Below are positions 57,491 to 64,000 of a stretch of 64,000 nt of DNA, one piece after another. The notes under the pieces were generated by a model. The model ran no database searches, was not told the origin of the DNA, and saw only the letters and a program-made list of their open reading frames with translations. Both the position numbers and the translations under genes were made by a program. Origin of the DNA: Streptomyces venezuelae (GTDB lineage: Bacteria > Actinomycetota > Actinomycetes > Streptomycetales > Streptomycetaceae); assembly GCF_008642375.1 (NCBI RefSeq), contig NZ_CP029194.1:1302001-1366000 (forward strand), written 5' to 3'. The first letter of the stretch is position 1; the number at the start of each line of letters is the position of its first letter.

Positions 57491-58765
57491 ATGCGTCTGT
57501 TCGCCATCCGCGACTACCGCCATCTGTTCAGCGCCCAGGTCATCGCCCTGTTCGGTACCGGGCTGACCACAGTGGCCCTCGGGCTGCTCGCCTACGACCT
57601 CGCAGGACGGCGCGCCGGCATGGTCCTCGGCACCGCCCTGACCATCAAGATGGTCATGTACGTAGCCATAGCCCCTCTGGCTGCCGCGTACGTCGACCGG
57701 CTCCCCAGGAGAACTCTTCTGGTCCTCCTCGACGTGGTCCGCGGCGTGGTGGTCCTGGCACTGCCGCTGGTCTCCGAGGTCTGGCACATCTACGTCCTGA
57801 TCGGCCTGCTCCAGGCCGGCTCCGCCGCGTTCACCCCGACGTTTCAGGCCGTCATCCCCGACATCGTCACCGGCGAGTCCGACTACACGCGTGCGCTGTC
57901 CGCGTCCCAGGTCGCCTCCACCATGGAGAGCCTGCTCAGCCCCGTGCTGGCAGCCGTCGCCCTGACGTTCATGAGCTTCAACTGGCTGTTCCTGGGCACC
58001 TCCGCCGGATTCCTCATCTCCGCCCTGCTCGTCTTGTCGACGCGCATCCCCGACGCCCGCCCCAGTACCCACACCAAGGCATGGGACAAGGCGGCAGCGG
58101 GGATCAGGACCTTCCTCAGGACGCCGCGGCTCCGCGGCATCATGGCGCTCAACCTCGTGGTTGCGGCGGCAGGGTCGATCGTCGTCGTCAACACCGTCAA
58201 CTACGTCCGTGACGAGCTCGGCGGCTCGCAATCGGACGTCGCCTGGATGCTCGCCGCCTCCGGCACCGGAACCCTCCTGGCCGCCCTCGTGCTGCCCCGC
58301 GTTCTCGACCGGATCGCCGCCCGCACCGTCATGATGACCGGCGCCGGGGTCCTCGTCGGCGGCACAACCGCTGCGGTGACGTTCATCGCGGCTGGCCTGA
58401 CCACATGGACCGGTACGGCGATCATCTGGACCGTGATCGGTGTCGGTATGGCACTGATCATCACGCCGACCGGCAAGGTCCTGCGCGCCACCGTGGGACG
58501 GAACGCGATCCCCGAGGCATTCGCGGCCCAGTTCTCTCTGTCACACCTGGCCTGGCTGATCACCTATCCCGTCGCGGGATGGCTCGGCACGAACGTCGGC
58601 TTCACCCTTGCCTGGTCCGTCCTCGTGGCCCTTGCCGGAGTGGGAGCGATCGGTGCCCTCCTCCTGTGGCCGCGCCACGACGGACGCGAAGCGATGACCA
58701 GCCCCGCGACACCCGCCCGGCACGCGCCCAGGACGGACCGGTCCACCCTGTCCAAAGCCGCGTGA
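57491..58765 (+). CDS. MFS transporter
   Basis: A 424-residue protein with about 12 membrane helices. The MFS loop 2-3 region reads YDLAGRRAGMVLG, followed by AAAYVDRLPRRTLLVLLDVV, as in the drug/siderophore-export MFS_3 type (similar to EntS and macrolide pumps). AAGGAA precedes the ATG. It follows the copper and AhpD-like genes and precedes the decayed ArsR-rhodanese gene. The substrate is unknown. Confidence 0.88.
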   Translation: MRLFAIRDYRHLFSAQVIALFGTGLTTVALGLLAYDLAGRRAGMVLGTALTIKMVMYVAIAPLAAAYVDRLPRRTLLVLLDVVRGVVVLALPLVSEVWHIYVLIGLLQAGSAAFTPTFQAVIPDIVTGESDYTRALSASQVASTMESLLSPVLAAVALTFMSFNWLFLGTSAGFLISALLVLSTRIPDARPSTHTKAWDKAAAGIRTFLRTPRLRGIMALNLVVAAAGSIVVVNTVNYVRDELGGSQSDVAWMLAASGTGTLLAALVLPRVLDRIAARTVMMTGAGVLVGGTTAAVTFIAAGLTTWTGTAIIWTVIGVGMALIITPTGKVLRATVGRNAIPEAFAAQFSLSHLAWLITYPVAGWLGTNVGFTLAWSVLVALAGVGAIGALLLWPRHDGREAMTSPATPARHAPRTDRSTLSKAA

Positions 58766-58842
58766 AGCGCCGCGCACAGCGCTCTGACTGTCTGCGTCGC
58801 GCACAGCACGCGCTGTTGACAGACAAACCGAGAAGGTCGTAG

Positions 58843-59494
58843 CCGTCGTCTCGTTCCGCGCGGGCGACGGGCGCGGCCTTCTCGTGCGAGACCGCCTTCA
58901 CCCGGACCGGCAAGGCGCTGAGCAGTGGAAAGCGCCTGGAACTGCTCGATCTGCTGGCGCAGGGCGAGCGCCCCGTCGACGCGCTCGCCAAGGCGGCCGG
59001 GCTCAACCTGACCACCGCCTCCGCCCACCTGCAGACCCTCAAGCAGGCAGGGCTCGTGGCAACCCGCCAGGACGGTGTACTCATCCACTACCACCTCGCC
59101 GGCAACGACGTCGCCGCCCTGTACGCCCTGCTGCGAGCCCGCCCGTACCGCCTACCTCGGCTCCGACAACGCGGAGGAGGTCGACCGCGAGCAACTGCTG
59201 GCCCGCGCCGAGGCGGGGGAGGTCGCCGTCCTCGACGTCCGCCCAGCGGAGGAGTACGCGGCCGGGCACGCCCCCGGAGCCCTGTCCATTCCCGTCGAGG
59301 AACTCGCCGAGCGGATCGCAGAGTTGCCCGCTGACGTCGAGGTGGTCTCATACTGTCGCGGGGCCTACTGCGTCCTCGCCCACGACGCCTCACGCCTCCT
59401 GCACGCCCACGGCCGCAAGGCGGCCCGGCTGACCGACGGGATGCTGGAGTGGCGACTGGCCGAGCTGCCCGTGGACAGCGGGGCCGCCGTATGA
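58843..59494 (+). pseudogene. Frameshifted ArsR-rhodanese fusion
   Basis: The first part reads GKALSSGKRLELLDLLAQGE, then GLNLTTASAHLQTLKQAGLV, an ArsR winged helix. At about 59143-59152 the frame breaks within CGCCCGTACC: one extra base separates it from YLGSDNAEEVDREQLLARAE and the rhodanese domain (VLDVRPAEEYAAGHAPGAL, active Cys in VVSYCRGAYCV). No ATG, GTG or TTG lies in frame between the stop at 58840 and the HTH. Both the start and the linker are damaged, so it is called a pseudogene. A sequencing error at one site would not explain the missing start. Confidence 0.75.
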
Positions 59495-59607
59495 TCCCCG
59501 CGCAGCCCGCCTTCGCCGACGGCCCGGTCTACCTGGACTACAACGCCACCACCCCGGTGGACCCGAGGGTCGCCGAGGCGATGCTGAGGAAGACGGCACG
59601 GCAGTGA
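59491..59607 (+). pseudogene. Truncated cysteine desulfurase (NifS/IscS-like)
   Basis: Thirty-eight codons from an ATG that overlaps the rhodanese stop encode VYLDYNATTPVDPRVAEAML, the invariant N-terminus of class V aminotransferase-type cysteine desulfurases. The frame then ends in TGA, without the pyridoxal-phosphate Lys or the active Cys. It matches the usual ArsR-rhodanese plus desulfurase order, now decayed. Confidence 0.8.
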
Positions 59608-59789
59608 TGAACCCCAGGATTGGTCCTGCCATCCCCCGTGCCCCGATTGGACACCCTCCACCGCGCGCTCGGGTGAATCCCTGTGCGCCCGACGGTGCGC
59701 CATGACAGTGCGTCACCTATCATCACGCATGGTGACGACAGAGACATGTCCCCGTCAACGGCCGGACGGCCGGTAAAGGAGAGTCCCTC

Positions 59790-60167
59790 GTGCCCTCAAA
59801 CAGTGATGCACGGCGGCCAGAGAGCCGCCGCTACATGAGCCGGGGGGTGGACGTCCACATCGGGGAAGCGGAGAGCGGCGGCGTCGATCTCCGGTTGGAC
59901 GGCATGCCCGTCGACGTCATCTTCCTCGACGGTGAGTACCACAGCCAGCTCGCCAACATGTTCACCGGATTCCCCACCATGGACGACCTCGTGGACTCGC
60001 TCCTGGAGACGCAGGGGAAGACGTGGGTGCTGCGCGCCGTGGCCCGCACGTGCGCGGGCCACGGTGGTGGCGGTCACGATCACGGCGGCGGGCACGACCA
60101 CGGGGGCGGCGGGGGCGGGCACGACCACGACGATCACAACCACTCCGGAGGGGGCGGCGGCCGATGA
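59790..60167 (+). CDS. MelC1-like tyrosinase caddie with His-rich tail
   Basis: A 125-residue protein. The core (VDLRLDGMPVDVIFLDGEYH, then LANMFTGFPTMDDLVDSLLE) follows the MelC1 pattern of tyrosinase copper chaperones. The C-terminal 37 residues are Gly/His/Asp-rich with nine histidines in GHDH-type units, suited to copper. Unlike melanin-operon MelC1 it has no signal peptide. AAAGGAGAG precedes the GTG. Its stop overlaps the tyrosinase start, so the chaperone and enzyme are made together. Confidence 0.78.
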   Translation: MPSNSDARRPESRRYMSRGVDVHIGEAESGGVDLRLDGMPVDVIFLDGEYHSQLANMFTGFPTMDDLVDSLLETQGKTWVLRAVARTCAGHGGGGHDHGGGHDHGGGGGGHDHDDHNHSGGGGGR

Positions 60168-62833
60168 ACATCCGAAAGAACATCTACAGCCTGACCGCGC
60201 AGGAGCTCGCCGACTTCCAGGATGCGCTCAACGCGATCAAGGCCGACGGCAGCTATGACGACTTCATCGAGCGCCACCACCACGCGATGATGGAGGCGAC
60301 TCCCCTGTCGGGGGAGACCGTGAACCCGAGCGTCCGCAATGTCGCGCACCGGGGGCCGGCTTTCCTGCCTTGGCACCGGTACTTCTGTCGGGAACTGGAG
60401 CTGCTGCTCCAGGCCAAGAGGAAGAACGTCACCCTCCCCTACTGGGACGAGGCGGCGGACGCGGTCGCTCCCGCGGCGGCCGCCCTGTGGAACACCGACC
60501 CGAACGCGGGCCCGGTGTACGTGGGTGGCGACGGCGACGGCCCGAACGGCGAGGTGACGACGGGGCCGTTCAAGCACTGGACGGCTCTGATCGAGGATCT
60601 GGAGACCGGAGGGCTCGTCCCCCGGCAGGGCATCCTCCGAGCGTTGGGCAGTACGGGCGGCCCGGAAGCGCGGAACAAGCCGTTGTTCCCGACGGCGGCC
60701 CAGGTGGAGAACATGCTCGTGAACTGGGGCGTCTACGACACCGCCCCCTGGTCGACAGCCAGCCAGGGCAGCTTCCGCAACCGTTTGGAAGGCTGGGAAC
60801 GGATCGTCCCCCCGCAAGGCGTGCCCCCCGCCGAACTCGGTTCCCAGATGCACAACCGCGTGCACATCTGGGTCGGTGGGGACATGGGCCCCGGAACCTC
60901 GCCCAACGACCCCGTCTTCTTCCTGCACCACTGCAATGCCGACCGGCTGTGGGCCCGCTGGCAGCACACACACCCCACAGCCCCGTATCTTCCGGCGAGC
61001 GGTGGCCCCCTCGGCCACAACCTCGGCGACACCATGGGGCACCTCGTCACGACCGACGCGACACCCGCGCGCTCCCTCGACTACCGGCGCAGCCTCGGCT
61101 TCATCTACGACACCGACCCGCCGCTGGTCGAGCAGGTCTCCCCAACGGTGCACTTCCAGGACGTGCCGACCCTGGAAACCGTCTGGCGACCGGCGGTCTT
61201 CCGGATCCGGGCCGGCGCGCCCGTCCACCTGGAGGTCGTGTCGGGCAGCGGACCGGCCGCGCCGTACGCGGTCACCTCCCAGGGCGGGAGGGTGACGCAC
61301 ACGCCGGTCGCGGACAGCGCCCCCTTCGACCTCGTGCGCGTCTGGCTCGCCTTCACCGGTGCGGCGACGCCGGGGGCGGCCGCCGCCGGCGCGGTGAAAA
61401 TCCGCTGCGTGGAGACCGGGCAAGTCTTCGACTTCACCCTCACAGGCAACACGGCCCCGCGGGAGACCACCGGAGTGGTGTTCGCCCTGGACAAGTCCCT
61501 CAGCATGGCCCAGCCCACGAGCAACGGCCACAGCCACATGCAGATGGTGCGCGAGGCGGTCGCGCGAGGCGTCGAGCTCATCCGGGACGACAGCGGCGCC
61601 GGATTGGTGACCTTCGACCAAGACGCGCACCCCGAGGTGAAGCTGTCGCCGTTCGCGCCCGCCCTGAGTCAGCGCGCCGACGTCTTGGCGGCGATCAATG
61701 CCGTGGAGCCCGGCGGCGACACCTCCCTCGGAGACGGCGTGACGGCCGCCCAGCAGACCATGAACGCGAACGGCCGCGCCTTCACCAGCCGCGCGCTGGT
61801 CGTGGTCACCGACGGACTGGAAAACCAGCCGAAGTTCCTGCACGAGGTCGGCGGGACGATCGGCACGCGGACCTTCGCCATCGTAGCGGGGCCCGCAAAC
61901 CCGGTCAGCGCCCCCTCGCTGACCAGGCTGGCGAACGGGACCGGCGGTCGGCTGCTGCTCACCGATACCCCCGGCACCGACGCCGAAGGGTTCTTCCGGC
62001 TGTCCACCTACATCCAGCAGGTCCTCGCCTCGGCCGCCGACGAAGACGTGGTGACCGAGACTTCCGGGGTCGTCACCCCGGGTGAGGAGGTCCGGGTCCC
62101 CTTCCAGCTCAACGAAACGGACATCGAGGCGACCGTCATTCTCTCGCTGGACGTGCCCTCGGTCTCACTCGAGTTGGAGACACCAGCGGGGCGGGTCCTC
62201 ACGGAATCCGAACTCACCGCCCTCGGTGCCGCCGTCAGACACACCACGAACCCGAACATGATTTTCTGTCGCTTCCGGCTGCCCATCCCCGCCGGGACCG
62301 GCGCTCACAGCGGCACGTGGCATGTGAATCTCAAGGCAGATGAGCGTGTCCTGCGCGAGGAGACCGACAAACTCAGGACCGAGGCGGATAAGGATCCGGC
62401 GCGCAGCGCCGAACTGGACCGGCTGACCGCCCACGGCCCGCGCTACAGCGTCGTCGTCACCGCGTGGAGCAATCTGCGCCTCAACTCGCGCGTCACCCAG
62501 CCGAGCATGGAACCGGGCGCCACCATCCGGTTCGACGCCGCCCTGGCCGAGTTCGGACGACCGGTCGAGAGCCGTGCCGACGTAGAGGCGGAGGTGCGGC
62601 GCCCCGACGGCGTCGTGGTGACCGTGCCGCTCGACGAGGAGGTGCCGGGCGCCTTCAGGGGTGATCTCACGGCAACCATGGCGGGCGTCTGGCAGGCCCG
62701 GATCACGGCCCGCGGGCACACCTACGGCCGGACGCGGTTCGCGAGGCAGCAACGGCTCGACGTCGCCGTACTGGTGGGCGGGGACCAACCGCCCGCCCCA
62801 GTGGTGGGGACTGACGTCGACGGCAACGACTGA
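60164..62833 (+). CDS. Tyrosinase-von Willebrand A fusion protein
   Basis: An 889-residue protein. Residues 1-310 are a type-3 copper (tyrosinase) domain. CuA ligands are His in RHHH (38-40), His62 and His71 (AHRGPAFLPWHRYF). CuB ligands are His230 and His234 (MHNRVHIW) and His255/256 (FFLHHCNADRLW). A beta-rich linker (about 325-435) leads to a vWA domain (436-615) with an intact MIDAS: DKSLS (443-447), Thr520 and Asp550 (VVVTDG). The final 250 residues are beta-sandwich-like. No signal peptide is seen. GGAGGGGG precedes the ATG. Streptomyces MelC2 is about 270 residues, so the extension is unusual. Substrate and partner are unknown. Confidence 0.88.
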   Translation: MNIRKNIYSLTAQELADFQDALNAIKADGSYDDFIERHHHAMMEATPLSGETVNPSVRNVAHRGPAFLPWHRYFCRELELLLQAKRKNVTLPYWDEAADAVAPAAAALWNTDPNAGPVYVGGDGDGPNGEVTTGPFKHWTALIEDLETGGLVPRQGILRALGSTGGPEARNKPLFPTAAQVENMLVNWGVYDTAPWSTASQGSFRNRLEGWERIVPPQGVPPAELGSQMHNRVHIWVGGDMGPGTSPNDPVFFLHHCNADRLWARWQHTHPTAPYLPASGGPLGHNLGDTMGHLVTTDATPARSLDYRRSLGFIYDTDPPLVEQVSPTVHFQDVPTLETVWRPAVFRIRAGAPVHLEVVSGSGPAAPYAVTSQGGRVTHTPVADSAPFDLVRVWLAFTGAATPGAAAAGAVKIRCVETGQVFDFTLTGNTAPRETTGVVFALDKSLSMAQPTSNGHSHMQMVREAVARGVELIRDDSGAGLVTFDQDAHPEVKLSPFAPALSQRADVLAAINAVEPGGDTSLGDGVTAAQQTMNANGRAFTSRALVVVTDGLENQPKFLHEVGGTIGTRTFAIVAGPANPVSAPSLTRLANGTGGRLLLTDTPGTDAEGFFRLSTYIQQVLASAADEDVVTETSGVVTPGEEVRVPFQLNETDIEATVILSLDVPSVSLELETPAGRVLTESELTALGAAVRHTTNPNMIFCRFRLPIPAGTGAHSGTWHVNLKADERVLREETDKLRTEADKDPARSAELDRLTAHGPRYSVVVTAWSNLRLNSRVTQPSMEPGATIRFDAALAEFGRPVESRADVEAEVRRPDGVVVTVPLDEEVPGAFRGDLTATMAGVWQARITARGHTYGRTRFARQQRLDVAVLVGGDQPPAPVVGTDVDGND

Positions 62834-62857
62834 AGACCAGACGACGGTCGCAGACGG

Positions 62858-62889
62858 GCTGAACCGCGGCACGCGTGCCGCGGTTCAGC
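62858..62889. terminator. Perfect 32-base palindrome after the tyrosinase fusion
   Basis: GCTGAACCGCGGCACG is followed directly by its exact complement CGTGCCGCGGTTCAGC. It lies 25 bases after the stop of the tyrosinase-vWA gene and directly abuts the convergent pseudogene. It is a likely terminator, though without a T-run. Confidence 0.75.
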
Positions 62890-63105
62890 TATGTCAGTTC
62901 GGTGAGCTCCCGCTCCAGGTTCCGCCGCGCCGCCGCCTCCGGTGCTCCGTGCCGTACAAGATGCGGAACAGCCTTGGCAGGCCGAGCAGTTGCCCCGGAA
63001 CCGCCGCCCGCCCCTCCTGGAAGGCGTCGTCGGGGAGGGAGACGTACTCCTCTCGGACCGCTGCCAAGCGGGCAGAGGGGACGAGGGCATCGAGGCGATC
63101 ACGGA
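62889..63105 (-). pseudogene. Unrecognised coding remnant
   Basis: The minus strand encodes FRDRLDALVPSARLAAVREE, YVSLPDDAFQEGRAAVPGQL and LGLPRLFRILYG with normal Streptomyces codon use. A frame change near 62945 then gives APEAAARRNLERELTELT and TAG at 62889. No start or family is found. It reads as the C-terminal end of a lost gene. Confidence 0.35.
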
Positions 63106-63296
63106 ACGGACGCTACTGAAAGCCCCGGCCGGTGACCGTGTGCAGGGTCGGCAGGGCAGGCGACGATCCGCATCGGCTCCTGCCTAGGTACACGCTCGCC
63201 GGGGTGTGACCTCGGGTAGCCGGTGAGCACGCACATAGTCGGTGAGGCCAACTACCGCGCTCAGTCACAGTGGGGCGAGTCGGGGAAGTGGCCGGG

Positions 63297-64000
63297 TCAG
63301 CGGACTCGACTCGTCGGCGGACGTGTGGCCGTGGTCCACCTGGGGACGCTGCGTGTGGCGAGTGCCGGAGCGCGGCGAGCGGCAACGACTCGCTGCAGGT
63401 CACGCGGGGTCGGTGCCGGGGACCTGGGCGGTACCACCGGCGTGAGCTGGGCGTGCTCGGGCAGCGAGGCGAGCATGCTGTCCTTCCAGCGCGGTACGGG
63501 CGCTGGGTCGGAGACGCTGTCGGTGATGGCCCTGACGAGCGCGATCGGCGTGTGCGTGGACGCTGTGGCGTACCAGCGGGCATAGCTCGCCTCGAGGCCG
63601 CCCCAGAGGTACCAGCGCGCCTCCAGGGTGGTGAGTTCCTTCTCGGCGTCGAGCTCGCCCGTGGTGTACTCGACGCCGGCCAGACCGTCGGGAGTCTGGA
63701 GTTCGAGGACGCCCCAGCGTGGGTGCTGGATCTTCCAGCCGCGCTGGATCAGCGGCACCATCGGCTGGAACGCGTCGAGTTCCTCGTTCTCCGGGTGGGG
63801 CGGAGCCAGGTACGCGTGCGGACCGGCGGCGTACGCCTTGGCCAGGGCGGTGGTGAAGGCGGCGACGAACTCCGTGGGCGCCATGTCGTTGAAACACACG
63901 CCCCAGACGGGCGGACCGAATCTGTCGCGGTACGCGCTGATGCGCCACAGTCCGTCGTCCTCCCCCTCGGGGAGGAAGCCGAGCCGGACCTTGCGGTCGG
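63297..64000 (-). CDS. DUF317-family protein, 5' end outside the window
   Basis: At least 234 residues; the frame continues past the right edge. DUF317 features: VRLGFLPEGEDDGLWRISAY, FNDMAPTEFVAAFTTALAKA, WKIQHPRWGVLELQTPDGLA, then ARWYLWGGLEASYARWYATA near the end. The closing 35 residues are Arg-rich. It is the third DUF317 gene in this part of the window, which fits an accessory or plasmid-derived region. Function unknown. Confidence 0.75.
   Translation of the reverse strand, partial: DRKVRLGFLPEGEDDGLWRISAYRDRFGPPVWGVCFNDMAPTEFVAAFTTALAKAYAAGPHAYLAPPHPENEELDAFQPMVPLIQRGWKIQHPRWGVLELQTPDGLAGVEYTTGELDAEKELTTLEARWYLWGGLEASYARWYATASTHTPIALVRAITDSVSDPAPVPRWKDSMLASLPEHAQLTPVVPPRSPAPTPRDLQRVVAARRAPALATRSVPRWTTATRPPTSRVR

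Noticed and set aside
57483..59500. Programmed frameshift in the ArsR-rhodanese gene
   Set aside because: The HTH part has no start codon and the downstream desulfurase is truncated, so decay explains it better.
60134..61843. Minus-strand frame of 569 codons
   Set aside because: Antisense shadow of the tyrosinase-vWA gene, with no recognisable domain.

Overview
The window is about 70% GC, uses GTG and TTG starts freely, and carries families typical of filamentous actinobacteria: WhiB, MmyB-like regulators, DUF317, DUF2637, a Mat-like polysaccharide operon and a MelC1/tyrosinase pair. It is most likely Streptomyces or a close relative. All functions below are read from sequence; no database search was run.

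Left part (1-11.46 kb), ordinary chromosome: a DJ-1/PfpI protein and a LysR regulator; a cytoplasmic M6-like metalloprotease and a small protein that share an N-terminal module, on either side of an IS630 remnant and a glycine-repeat protein; then a surface-polysaccharide locus (acyltransferase, bifunctional deacetylase/glycosyltransferase, small membrane protein, GH16 lipoprotein). It ends at a strong hairpin followed by the 3' part of a tRNA-Pro(GGG) gene that lacks its 5' half. This looks like an attachment-site remnant. No intact tRNA-Pro is seen further right, so the remaining 52 kb may lie inside an integrated island that continues past the window.

12.2-23.4 kb is a defence island. It holds a caspase-like peptidase with HTH coupled to an EACC1-like partner, a 1,407-residue Mrr-nuclease STAND NTPase (Avs-like), a three-gene ABC-3C system (Cap4-like nuclease, middle component, DUF3732 ATPase) and a DUF5677 protein. 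Paired TGGTCCCCAA decamers lie at both ends.

23.6-43.3 kb is a cryptic biosynthetic locus. WbqC, YdcF, TrmO and two HTH-TPR regulators precede a long, tightly overlapped plus-strand operon: anti-sigma-type ATPase, HAD phosphatase, glycosyltransferase, thymidylate-synthase-fold enzyme, O-carbamoyltransferase, second glycosyltransferase, P-loop kinase, methyltransferase, two APH-type kinases, histidine phosphatase, NDP-sugar epimerase, KdsB-like CMP-sugar synthetase and MazG. The TS-fold enzyme has Asp where TS has its pyrimidine-reading Asn, which points to a cytosine nucleotide substrate. With the overlapping carbamoyltransferase this suggests a (hydroxymethyl)cytidine-derived, carbamoylated, glycosylated product.

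43.3-51.5 kb is a plasmid-like mobilization module: palindromic operators, winged-helix Rep-like protein, phage-type zinc protein, WhiB, DUF2637 protein, MobC, a candidate oriT hairpin and a relaxase. No integrase or conjugation ATPase is seen.

51.5-64 kb is metal-related and mixed: a lipoprotein, a CmtR/CDF efflux pair, an IS30 remnant, three DUF317 genes, a CsoR-type operator before a His-rich protein with two HVHP repeats, an AhpD-like protein, an MFS pump, a decayed ArsR-rhodanese/cysteine desulfurase module, and a His-tailed MelC1-like caddie coupled to a tyrosinase-vWA fusion.
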